This document shows, in pieces, positions 26,382 to 33,574 of a stretch of DNA of 64,000 nt (position 1 is the first letter of the stretch; every line of letters starts with the position of its first letter). The notes below the pieces were generated by a model, which had not been told where the DNA came from, searched no databases, and saw only the letters and a list, made by a program, of their open reading frames with translations. The DNA comes from Streptomyces sp. SCL15-4 (GTDB taxonomy: Bacteria > Actinomycetota > Actinomycetes > Streptomycetales > Streptomycetaceae), in NCBI RefSeq assembly GCF_033366695.1, contig NZ_JAOBTQ010000001.1, positions 3,286,001 through 3,350,000 of the forward strand, in the 5' to 3' direction. Made by a program: the position numbers and the translations under genes.

Positions 26382-27269
26382 TCACTTCCCGGTGAGCGAG
26401 CCGAAGTCCACGCCGGAGCCGAGCAGCAGGCCCGCGCCCAGCAGGAGCATCGTCGCCGGGACCATGAACGTGGTGATCATCAGCGTGGCCTTGGGCACCG
26501 CGCGCGCGGCCTTGCGACGGGCGTTCTGGGCGTCGGTGCGGCGCATGTCCTTGGCCAGGGAGACCAGGGTGTCCACGATGGGCGCGCCCAGCTCCTCGCC
26601 CTGCTGCAACGCCGTCACGAACATCGCCACCTGCTCGGAGTCGTTGCGCCGGCGCAGCTCCGCGAAGGCCTGGCGGCGGCTCACGCCGAGGTCCATCTGG
26701 CGCAGGGTGATGCGCAGTTCGTCGGCCCACGGGCCCTCGTAGCGGGCGGCGACCCGGTCCAGGGCCTGCCGGAACCCGAGGCCCGCGCTGACCACCACGG
26801 CGAGCACGTCCAGGAAGTCCGGCAGGGTGCGTTCGATGACGTGTCTGCGGACCCGGATCGCCGACCAGAGGCCGACCTCGGTCCACAGCGCCCCGAAGGC
26901 CAGCAGGAGCAGCGCCACGAACCACTGGCCGCGCAGCAGGAAGACCAGGAAGCCGACGCCGCCCAGCGCGCCGTAGACCGCGCGGCGGGCCGCGTAGCGG
27001 TCGAGGGTCAGGCCGCCGGGGTTGCCGGCGAGGTCGATCCGGCGGCGGTAGCGGGCGACGAGCCGCGGGCCCATCAGCCGCAGCACCAGCGGTGCCCAGC
27101 GCATGCCGAGGCGGTCGACGACCGAGCCGACCGCGCCGGTGCGGGTGGCGCCGACCTCCAGGGCCACGGCGAGGTCGGCGGGGAGCCGGGCGTCCGCGCG
27201 GTACATGCGCAGGCCGGCGAAGACGCCCCAGACGCCGGCGCCCATCAGCAGGGCGAGCAGGAACTCCAC
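26382..27269 (-). CDS. tadC: TadC-like inner-membrane platform protein
   Basis: This 295-residue type II secretion system F-domain protein has an N-terminal hydrophobic stretch, a central pair of helices and the cytoplasmic F domain (about 145-260: DFLDVLAVVVSAGLGFRQALDRVA, GVSRRQAFAELRRR and LGAPIVDTL). A terminal helix follows (MITTFMVPATMLLLGAGLLL). TadB and TadC together form the pilus assembly platform. It starts at GTG 27269 with GGAGGTGA upstream, 12 bases after tadB. Confidence 0.93.
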   Translation of the reverse strand: MEFLLALLMGAGVWGVFAGLRMYRADARLPADLAVALEVGATRTGAVGSVVDRLGMRWAPLVLRLMGPRLVARYRRRIDLAGNPGGLTLDRYAARRAVYGALGGVGFLVFLLRGQWFVALLLLAFGALWTEVGLWSAIRVRRHVIERTLPDFLDVLAVVVSAGLGFRQALDRVAARYEGPWADELRITLRQMDLGVSRRQAFAELRRRNDSEQVAMFVTALQQGEELGAPIVDTLVSLAKDMRRTDAQNARRKAARAVPKATLMITTFMVPATMLLLGAGLLLGSGVDFGSLTGK

Positions 27270-27281
27270 GGGTCACCTCCC

Positions 27282-28226
27282 TCAGACGTCGATGCGGCTC
27301 AGCCGGCGGATCAGGACGAAGCCGACGGCGTACATGACGAACGCGACGATCACGCACGCCTGGCCGGCCGGTGAGCCGGTCATGCGGTCGAGCGCGCCGT
27401 CCTTGACGCCGTTCATCAGGAACAACGCGCCGACCCCGAGGACGGGCACGGCGTAGGAGGTCATGGTCACCTGGGAGAGCTGGGTGCGGATCTCGCGCCG
27501 GGTCTCCTTGCGCTCCTCCAGGGTCTCGGTCAGGTTGCGCAGCGCCGAGACCACCTGGCCGCCGGCCCGGTTGGACAGCACCAGCGTGGTGACCAGGACG
27601 ACGAGTTCCCGGGAGGGCAGCCGGCCGGCCAGCTCGCCGAGCGCGTCGTCCAGGGAGTGGCCGATGGCCAGCTGGTCGGCGACCTTGGCCAGTTCCTCGC
27701 CGGCCGGTGCCTCCAGCTCCTCCGCGGCCATGCCGATCGCGGTGCGCAGGGCAAGCCCGGCGTGGGTGGCGTTGGCCAGGATGCGGGCCAGCTCGGGCAG
27801 TTGGCCGATGAAGCGCTCGATGCGTCTGCGGTGCTGCCAGCCGAGGAACTGGAAGGCCGCCCAGACGCCGAGGAGCCCGGCGAGCGGGCCGAAGAAGGGC
27901 GCCAGGGTGGCCTGGCCGATCAGCCAGAGCGCGGCGACGGCGGTGAGCACGGCGGCGGTGAACTCGCCCGGGGTGACGTCCAGGCCGGTCGCCGCGAGGC
28001 GCCGCTCCAGCCGGCGGCCGGGCCCGGTGCGGCGCAGCCGCCGGTCCAGTGCGCGGAAGCGGCGTCTGCGGCCGGTGGCGGCCGGCGGGCCGGTGAGCGC
28101 GAGGCGGTCCACGAGGGCGGCGCGCCGGGCCCGGCCGGAGGCGTAGGCGTGCACGCCGGCCACCGCCAGGACGCAGGCCAGCAGGGTCACGCCGGTGGTG
28201 AGCTGGGCGAGGGTGCTCGGTTCCAT
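27282..28226 (-). CDS. tadB: TadB-like inner-membrane platform protein
   Basis: This 314-residue T2SSF-domain protein has an N-terminal helix (TTGVTLLACVLAVAGVHAYA), a mid-protein helix pair and the F domain (about 150-275: LARILANATHAGLALRTAIGMAA, GRLPSRELVVLVTTLVLSNRAGG and ETLEERKETRREIR). Two C-terminal helices follow. It is the paralogue and partner of TadC. It starts at ATG 28226, 11 bases after the TadA ATPase stop. Confidence 0.93.
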   Translation of the reverse strand: MEPSTLAQLTTGVTLLACVLAVAGVHAYASGRARRAALVDRLALTGPPAATGRRRRFRALDRRLRRTGPGRRLERRLAATGLDVTPGEFTAAVLTAVAALWLIGQATLAPFFGPLAGLLGVWAAFQFLGWQHRRRIERFIGQLPELARILANATHAGLALRTAIGMAAEELEAPAGEELAKVADQLAIGHSLDDALGELAGRLPSRELVVLVTTLVLSNRAGGQVVSALRNLTETLEERKETRREIRTQLSQVTMTSYAVPVLGVGALFLMNGVKDGALDRMTGSPAGQACVIVAFVMYAVGFVLIRRLSRIDV

Positions 28227-28237
28227 GGTCGGGGGTC

Positions 28238-29575
28238 CTACCTGGCTTCTCGGGTGGCGAGCTGGTCGGCGGAGCGGGCCACGCCGAAGGCCTGCGGGAG
28301 GGGCTGGCCCGCCATGTGGAGGCGGTCGGCGGCGCGCCGCGGGAGCGGGAAGTGGCGGAAGGTGCCGTGGACGCGGCCGTCCGGGGTCATCGGCCGCGCC
28401 TCGAAGCGGGCGACGGTGGCCAGCCGGTACGGCTCCCCGCCGTGGCTGTCGAGCATCGCGATCTCGGTGATGCGGCGGGCGCCGTCGGCGAACCGGGTGA
28501 GCTGGACGAGGACGTCGACGGCGCTGTTGATCTGGTCGTGCAGGGCGACGAAGGGGACCTCCACGTCGGACATCGAGGCGAGGGTCTGCAGCCGGGTGAG
28601 GGCGTCCTCGGCGCTGTTGGCGTGCACGGTGGCCAGCGAGCCGTCGTGGCCGGTGGACATGGCCTGGAGCATGTCCAGGGACTCGCCGCCGCGGACCTCG
28701 CCGACCACGATCCGGTCGGGCCGCATGCGCAGCGAGTTGCGGACCAGGTCGCGGATGGTGACCTGGCCCTTGCCCTCCACGTTCGGCGGGCGGGACTCCA
28801 GGCGGACCACGTGGTTCTGCTGGAGCTGGAGTTCGGCGGAGTCCTCGATGGTGATGATCCGCTCGTGCGGCGGGATCAGCCCGGACAGGGCGTTCAGCAG
28901 GGTCGTCTTGCCGGTGCCGGTGGCGCCCGAGACGATGATGTTGAACTTGGCCTGCACCAGCCCGGCCAGCAGGTACACCATGTGCTCCTCCAGCGAGCCG
29001 AAGCCGATCAGCTCCTGGAGCGTGAAGGAGCGCGGGAAGCGGCGGATGGTGAGCACCGGGCCGGTCAGGGACAGCGGCGGGATGATGACGTTGACGCGCT
29101 CGCCGGAGGGCAGCCGGGCGTCCACCATCGGGTTGGACTCGTCCACCCGGCGGTTGACCGTCGACACGATCCGCTCGATGGTCTGCATCAGCTGGTCGGC
29201 GGAGACGAACCGCAGCGGCAGCTGTTCGACCCGGCCGCCGCGTTCCACGAAGATCGCGTCGGGTCCGTTGACCATGATCTCGGTGATGGACGCGTCCTCC
29301 AGCAGCGGTTCCAGGATGCCGAGGCCCAGCGCCTCGTCCACCACCCGGCGGATCAGCCGGGCCCGTTCGACGGTGGACAGGACCGGTCCCTCGCGGCTGA
29401 TGATGTGCCCGAGCACCCGCTCCAGGCGGGCCCGGCGCTCGGCGGCGGCCAGCGCGCTCATCTCCGCGAGGTCGATCTCCTCCAGCAGCTTGGCCCGGTA
29501 GGAGGCGACCAGGTGTCCGTCCTCGCCCCGGCTGCCGTGCTCCTCCGGAGTGCTGATGCGTGCCCGCAGGCTCAT
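28238..29575 (-). CDS. tadA: TadA/CpaF pilus assembly ATPase
   Basis: This 445-residue secretion ATPase has the N-terminal CpaF helical region, then ITEIMVNGPDAIFVERGG. Walker A is GATGTGKTTLLN at about residue 215, an Asp box TIEDSAELQL follows, and Walker B and the His box lie in RPDRIVVGEVRGGE and MSTGHDGSLATVHA. It powers extension, and perhaps retraction, of the Flp pilus from the cytosolic face. It starts at ATG 29575 in the middle of the Tad block. Confidence 0.96.
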   Translation of the reverse strand: MSLRARISTPEEHGSRGEDGHLVASYRAKLLEEIDLAEMSALAAAERRARLERVLGHIISREGPVLSTVERARLIRRVVDEALGLGILEPLLEDASITEIMVNGPDAIFVERGGRVEQLPLRFVSADQLMQTIERIVSTVNRRVDESNPMVDARLPSGERVNVIIPPLSLTGPVLTIRRFPRSFTLQELIGFGSLEEHMVYLLAGLVQAKFNIIVSGATGTGKTTLLNALSGLIPPHERIITIEDSAELQLQQNHVVRLESRPPNVEGKGQVTIRDLVRNSLRMRPDRIVVGEVRGGESLDMLQAMSTGHDGSLATVHANSAEDALTRLQTLASMSDVEVPFVALHDQINSAVDVLVQLTRFADGARRITEIAMLDSHGGEPYRLATVARFEARPMTPDGRVHGTFRHFPLPRRAADRLHMAGQPLPQAFGVARSADQLATREAR

Positions 29576-29594
29576 GGGCTGGTCGCCTCCTTCG

Positions 29595-29936
29595 TCAGTG
29601 GTCGAGCGGCATGGTGGCGGACTTGGTGGCGTCGCCGAGGTCCCACACGAGGGCGGGGATGCGCACGGTGGCGGTGACGGTCACCGTGTCGTCCCCCGCG
29701 GCGGCCGAGCAGGACACCTCCAGCACGCCGCTCACCGCGTCGGCGCAGGCCTGGGCGTAGGACTGGTCCAGGGACGCGGCCCGGGCCCCGGCCCGGGCCG
29801 CCGTGCCGGCCTGTTCGGCGGCGTAGGCGACGGCGCCGAGCTGGACGCCGGCGAGCCCGACGATCAGCAGGACGGGGACGAACCCCAGGTATTCGAGGGC
29901 GACCTGGCCCCGGTCGCGCGGTCGGCGCTGCGGCAT
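29595..29936 (-). CDS. TadE-like pseudopilin (first)
   Basis: This 113-residue protein begins with a short basic leader ending RDRG, followed by QVALEYLGFVPVLLIVGLAG. That is a prepilin-like cleavage site with Glu at +5 and one hydrophobic helix. The rest is a small extracytoplasmic domain (EQAGTAARAGARAA, one cysteine pair). It is a minor pilin or pseudopilin of the Tad system. It is one base away from the preceding TadE gene and 19 bases before tadA. Confidence 0.87.
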   Translation of the reverse strand: MPQRRPRDRGQVALEYLGFVPVLLIVGLAGVQLGAVAYAAEQAGTAARAGARAASLDQSYAQACADAVSGVLEVSCSAAAGDDTVTVTATVRIPALVWDLGDATKSATMPLDH

Positions 29937-29937
29937 C

Positions 29938-30384
29938 TCAGCGCTTCACCTCCTCCACGGCTCCGGCGTGGCCGTGCACGGTGGCGGGGAAGGAGATCAC
30001 GCCCGGGAAGAGGACCGGGACCTTCAGGGAGACGTCGGCCGTGACGTAGCCGGACGCGCTGCACCGCACCGACGCGTCCCCCCGCCAGGCCCCCGACAGG
30101 TGTCCGAGCCCCGCCCGCGCGCACGCGGCCTGCCGGGCGGCGCCCCGGGGCGCCGCCGTGCCGGCCCGCACCGCCTCGTCGGCGGCGTTCCCGGCGAGCG
30201 TGAAGGTGTAGCCCACCAGCACGGCCTGCCACATCAGCACCAGCGTCAGAAGGATCAGCGGGGTCATCCCGAGCAACTCGACGCTGACCTGTCCGCGGTC
30301 CCCGACCGGCCTTCTCGTGGCACGTCCCCGGTCCACGTCCGGCCTTCTCATGGCACGTTTCCGGTCCCCGTCCGGCCTTCTCAT
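29938..30384 (-). CDS. TadE-like pseudopilin (second) with repeated leader
   Basis: With ATG 30384 (AGGAG 11 bases upstream) the product is 148 residues; ATG 30351 would remove 11 of them. The leader is made of imperfect 11-residue repeats (MRRPDGDRKRA / MRRPDVDRGRA / TRRPVGDRGQ) encoded by a 33-bp tandem repeat. The pilin-like motif RG-QVSVELLG has Glu at +5 and is followed by one helix. The extracytoplasmic domain contains two cysteines. It lies 8 bases after the CpaE-like gene. Confidence 0.85.
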   Translation of the reverse strand: MRRPDGDRKRAMRRPDVDRGRATRRPVGDRGQVSVELLGMTPLILLTLVLMWQAVLVGYTFTLAGNAADEAVRAGTAAPRGAARQAACARAGLGHLSGAWRGDASVRCSASGYVTADVSLKVPVLFPGVISFPATVHGHAGAVEEVKR

Positions 30385-30389
30385 GGCAC
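30304..30389 (-). repeat. 33-bp tandem repeat at the TadE start
   Basis: There are two full copies (30304-30336, 30337-30369) and a partial third from 30370. The core GGCCTTCTCATGGCACGT is shared and the copies differ by a few substitutions. Two copies carry an in-frame ATG, so repeat number sets leader length and the choice of start. Confidence 0.7.
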
Positions 30390-30392
30390 CGC

Positions 30393-31628
30393 TCACTCCT
30401 TCCGCCGCCGGAAGCCCACCGCTGCCCGGCCGGCTCCGCGATGGCCGGCCTGTTCGGCCGTCCCGGCCAGCCCCAGTTCGCCCGCGAGCGCCCACAGCGC
30501 CTGCTTCACCGTGCTCCTGCCGTCGAGTTCGTGGAGCCGTCCGGCGTCCACGACGGCCTGCAGTTCCTTGTAGGCCGCGGGTACGGCGGTCCGGGCCAGC
30601 GCGGTGCCGGTGATGCGCTGCACCAGCGCGGGCTGGATCTCCGAACCGCGGGTGTGCCGGTTGACGACGACCGTGGTCTCCTCGGCCTTGCGGATCTGGA
30701 GCCGGTCCCACATCCGTACGGTGCGTTTGGCGGCGCGTACGGCGATCACGTCCGGGGTGGTGACCAGCAGCGCGGTGTCGGCCGTCTCGACGGCCGCGGC
30801 GCCGGCCCCGCTCAGCTGGGCGCCGCAGTCCACGACGACGACCTCGTAGCGTGCGCGCAGGGCGCCGATGAGCTGGCGGGCGGCCCGGTCGGTGACCTCC
30901 TCGCCGCGTTCGCCGTCGGCGGGCGCGAGCAGCAGGGCGAGGCCGGTGTCGTGGCGGAAGACGGCGTCGGCGAGGACGCGCGGGGAGATGTCGGTGATGG
31001 CGGCGAGGTCGGCCACCGACCGGCGGAACTGGATGTCCAGGTAGGAGCCGATGTCACCGCTCTGCAGGTCGAGGTCGGCCAGCGCGGTGGCGCGGCCGGA
31101 GGCCTGGGCGGCCAGGGCCAGCTGGATCGCGGTGAGCGTGGCGCCGACGCCTCCCTTGGCGCCGCTGACCGTGACCACGGTGCCCCCGGCCCCGGCCGGC
31201 GCCTCGCCCCCGAGCCCGAGGTGCCGTCGTACCCCGGCCGACCACTGGGCGACGGCCTGGACCCGGCCGGCCAGTTCCTCGTACGACAGCGGGAGCCCGA
31301 CCAGGCCGCGGGCGCCGGAGTCCATGGCGGCGGCGAACAGTCCGGGGCTGGCGTCACTGGTGACGAGGACGACTCCGGCGGCCGGGAAGCGCAGGGCGAC
31401 CTCGCGGATCAGCTCCAGGGCCGGGACGGGGCCGATGCGTTCGTGGACGACGACCACCTCGGGCAGTTCCCCGACCGACTCGGCGGCCAGCCGGGCGAGG
31501 GTGTCCACCAGCTGGGTGGAGTCGGTGACCGGGGGCTGCGGCTCGGCGTCGGGGAGCTGGCCGAGCAGGGCGGTGAGGGAGCGGACGGCGTCCGGGTCCG
31601 CGCCGGCCGGGAGGATCCTGGTGGGCAT
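30393..31628 (-). CDS. CpaE/TadZ-like AAA (ParA/MinD) ATPase
   Basis: This 411-residue protein has an N-terminal receiver-like domain (about 1-130: EVVVVHERIGPVPALELIR, GVVLVTSDASPG) lacking a clear phospho-acceptor. A ParA/MinD ATPase domain follows with the deviant Walker A SGAKGGVGATLTA at about residue 155. TALADLDLQSGDIGSYLD and VVVDCGAQ are also present. CpaE/TadZ proteins place the Tad machine at a site in the cell. It is third in the block and 9 bases after the CpaB-like gene. Confidence 0.92.
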   Translation of the reverse strand: MPTRILPAGADPDAVRSLTALLGQLPDAEPQPPVTDSTQLVDTLARLAAESVGELPEVVVVHERIGPVPALELIREVALRFPAAGVVLVTSDASPGLFAAAMDSGARGLVGLPLSYEELAGRVQAVAQWSAGVRRHLGLGGEAPAGAGGTVVTVSGAKGGVGATLTAIQLALAAQASGRATALADLDLQSGDIGSYLDIQFRRSVADLAAITDISPRVLADAVFRHDTGLALLLAPADGERGEEVTDRAARQLIGALRARYEVVVVDCGAQLSGAGAAAVETADTALLVTTPDVIAVRAAKRTVRMWDRLQIRKAEETTVVVNRHTRGSEIQPALVQRITGTALARTAVPAAYKELQAVVDAGRLHELDGRSTVKQALWALAGELGLAGTAEQAGHRGAGRAAVGFRRRKE

Positions 31629-31637
31629 GGCCGCCTC

Positions 31638-32342
31638 TCACTTGTCCGTCGCGAGTTCGTAGGTGCGGTCCTGGTCGGGGACGCTGGTCTCGCTGCCGGG
31701 GGCCACGAGCGCGAGCCGGACGCGCTGGGCGAAGGACTCGGCGTAGGTGACGCGCTGGGCGTCGAGGGTGGACAGCGCGAAGGTGATGGGGACGGCGTCG
31801 GTGGGCCGGCGGCGGCTGTCGTCGTCGGGGTCGAGGGCGGTGATCTGGCCGACGTCGATGACCTGGGCGTTGGTCACGATGATCTTCGACTGGTCGGGGT
31901 CGCCTTCCTTGCGCCCCTCGAAGGTGGCGTAGACGTTGACCCGCGAGCCGGGCGTGATCTTCCCGGCCACGCCGGTCGCCGCGTCGATCATGATGGCGAC
32001 CTCCTGCTGGCCGGGCCGGAGGGCGGGCCGGTCCACGATCATGTCGGTCTGGAGCAGGGAGCCCGCGCGCAGCGTGGTCACGGCGATCTTGCCGCGGATC
32101 TGGCCGAGGTCGGTGACGGCGTTGCCGGACAGCCACCGCCTGGGCATCTCGATCTCCTCGAACTGGCCGGCGTCCAGGGTGGTGTACGGCTTGACCTCGG
32201 ACCTGACCCGGTAGGCCGTGGTCCCGGGCCCGACCTTGGAGTTCACGTCGTGGACGACGGAGAGCACGCCGGCGAACGCGCCCAAGGCGCACAGGGCCGA
32301 CAGGATCAGCAGTATCACGCCGCGGCGCTGACGGGAGTTCAT
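31638..32342 (-). CDS. CpaB/RcpC-like SAF-domain pilus assembly protein
   Basis: This 234-residue protein has an N-terminal membrane anchor (ILLILSALCALGAFAGVLSVV). An SAF domain (about 45-110: YTTLDAGQFEEIEMP and GKIAVTTLRAGSLLQTDMI) precedes a CpaB C-terminal domain with the repeated VAGKITPGSRVNVYATF motif. CpaB acts outside the membrane near the pilus channel or cell wall. It starts at ATG 32342, in the order typical for actinobacterial tad loci. Confidence 0.9.
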   Translation of the reverse strand: MNSRQRRGVILLILSALCALGAFAGVLSVVHDVNSKVGPGTTAYRVRSEVKPYTTLDAGQFEEIEMPRRWLSGNAVTDLGQIRGKIAVTTLRAGSLLQTDMIVDRPALRPGQQEVAIMIDAATGVAGKITPGSRVNVYATFEGRKEGDPDQSKIIVTNAQVIDVGQITALDPDDDSRRRPTDAVPITFALSTLDAQRVTYAESFAQRVRLALVAPGSETSVPDQDRTYELATDK

Positions 32343-32401
32343 GAACCGTGCAACCTCGTTGGGGGAATCGGTCGAGCGGGACGGGTCGGGTTCGCGAGGG
32401 G

Positions 32402-33277
32402 TCAGGCGGGCGTTCTCGGTTCCAGGGCGCGAAGGGCCGCGGGGGCGGGCGGGGTGGCGCCGCAGAAGACGCAGCGGTCGCCGATGACGTCGAGGCCGCA
32501 CCAGTGGCAGGTGGTCCGCCGTACGGAGGTGACCAGTTGGTACAGGACGGACAGGTCGGCGAGATAGCCGCAGAACTCGACCAGGCGGCCGGTCCCCCAC
32601 CACACCGCGGACTCGGCGGGCAGCGGGACCTCGCGCAGTCCGTGCACGCCCCACCGGGTGCCGAGCGCGGTGACCCACTCGCTGTGCGGCTGGCCCTTGG
32701 CGACCAGCATCCAGGTGCTGAACTCGGGTCCTTTGAGGGTGGCTTCGGGACCGGCCCTGACCAGCTGCGGTTCGGGGTGGGCGAGGACGGCGAACTGACT
32801 GCCGGGCATCCAGGACCTGGCGTGCGCCTTCAGGCCGACCGGGACCCGGTCCAGCCGGGCGACGGAGCCGAGGACGGCGCCGGCGTGGATGTAGTGGGTG
32901 AGCAGCCGTCCGGCGGAGGCGAGCACGCCCGGGCTCAGGTCGCAGGAGGCCAGCTGGCGTAACTGCCGGGCCAGGACGGCGACGCCGAGCGGGGGCAGGC
33001 CGGGCCGGAAGAGGGCGACGCGGTCGCTCTCCAGCAGTGCGCGCAGGGTGTACAGCCGCCGGACGACCGGCTCCGGAGTGGCCTGCGAACAGACGACGAC
33101 CACGTATCCGTACTGCTCGACGAGCCGGTGCAGTCCGGTGAGGCCCTCGTCCAGCGGACCGCTCTCCAGGCCGGTCAGCACGACGGCGGGCACGGTCCGC
33201 TCGTCCTGCGCCGGCAGCGCCATGTCGGCGCTGGTCACGGCAATGGCTGTTGGCACGCGCAGCTCTCCGCTCTTCAC
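32402..33277 (-). CDS. Conserved protein with C-terminal zinc ribbon, head of the Tad operon
   Basis: This 291-residue protein of unrecognised family has no signal peptide or membrane segment. Residues about 25-100 look like an alpha/beta domain (AVVLTGLESGPLDEGLTGL, YGYVVVVCSQATPEPVV). The C terminus has a zinc-ribbon motif CHWCG...CVFCG (two CXXC knuckles 10 residues apart). It lies 59 bases upstream of the CpaB-like gene on the same strand, so it is probably first in the pilus operon. It could be regulatory or a localisation partner of the CpaE-like ATPase. This is inferred from position only. Confidence 0.7.
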   Translation of the reverse strand: MKSGELRVPTAIAVTSADMALPAQDERTVPAVVLTGLESGPLDEGLTGLHRLVEQYGYVVVVCSQATPEPVVRRLYTLRALLESDRVALFRPGLPPLGVAVLARQLRQLASCDLSPGVLASAGRLLTHYIHAGAVLGSVARLDRVPVGLKAHARSWMPGSQFAVLAHPEPQLVRAGPEATLKGPEFSTWMLVAKGQPHSEWVTALGTRWGVHGLREVPLPAESAVWWGTGRLVEFCGYLADLSVLYQLVTSVRRTTCHWCGLDVIGDRCVFCGATPPAPAALRALEPRTPA

Positions 33278-33454
33278 ATCCGTCGGCCCACCGTGATCAC
33301 TGCGGTGCGCCGGGACGACTTCATTGCGTGACTACCCGAGCACTGTATCCACGGCCGTATGGCCGGAGAACAGCGTTGGTGAAGCCGGTGGGGAACTCTC
33401 CCGCCGCAAGCCCCGCCAAACCAGGACAGGTTGAGCCGCCGCCGCGAAACCGTT

Positions 33455-33494
33455 TTGGTCTGGACCTCTTGACACCCCGATTGGTCTGGACCAA
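33455..33494 (+). promoter_or_regulatory. Chitinase promoter with paired DasR-like (dre) sites
   Basis: TTGGTCTGGACC occurs twice as a direct repeat, at 33455-33466 and 33481-33492, 26 bases apart. The second copy extends to the dyad TTGGTC-TG-GACCAA. Between them TTGACA (33469-33474) is a perfect -35 hexamer. The core matches the DasR consensus TGGTCTAGACCA at 11 of 12 positions. This is the known architecture of Streptomyces chitinase promoters repressed by DasR and relieved by glucosamine 6-phosphate. The -10 element is unclear. Confidence 0.8.
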
Positions 33495-33574
33495 CTTGTA
33501 GGGCGAGCGGTGGCCACCGTCCTCTCCTTCCTCTCCCCTCCTCCTTCCCCGCCCACTCCCCACCGGAGGCTCCA

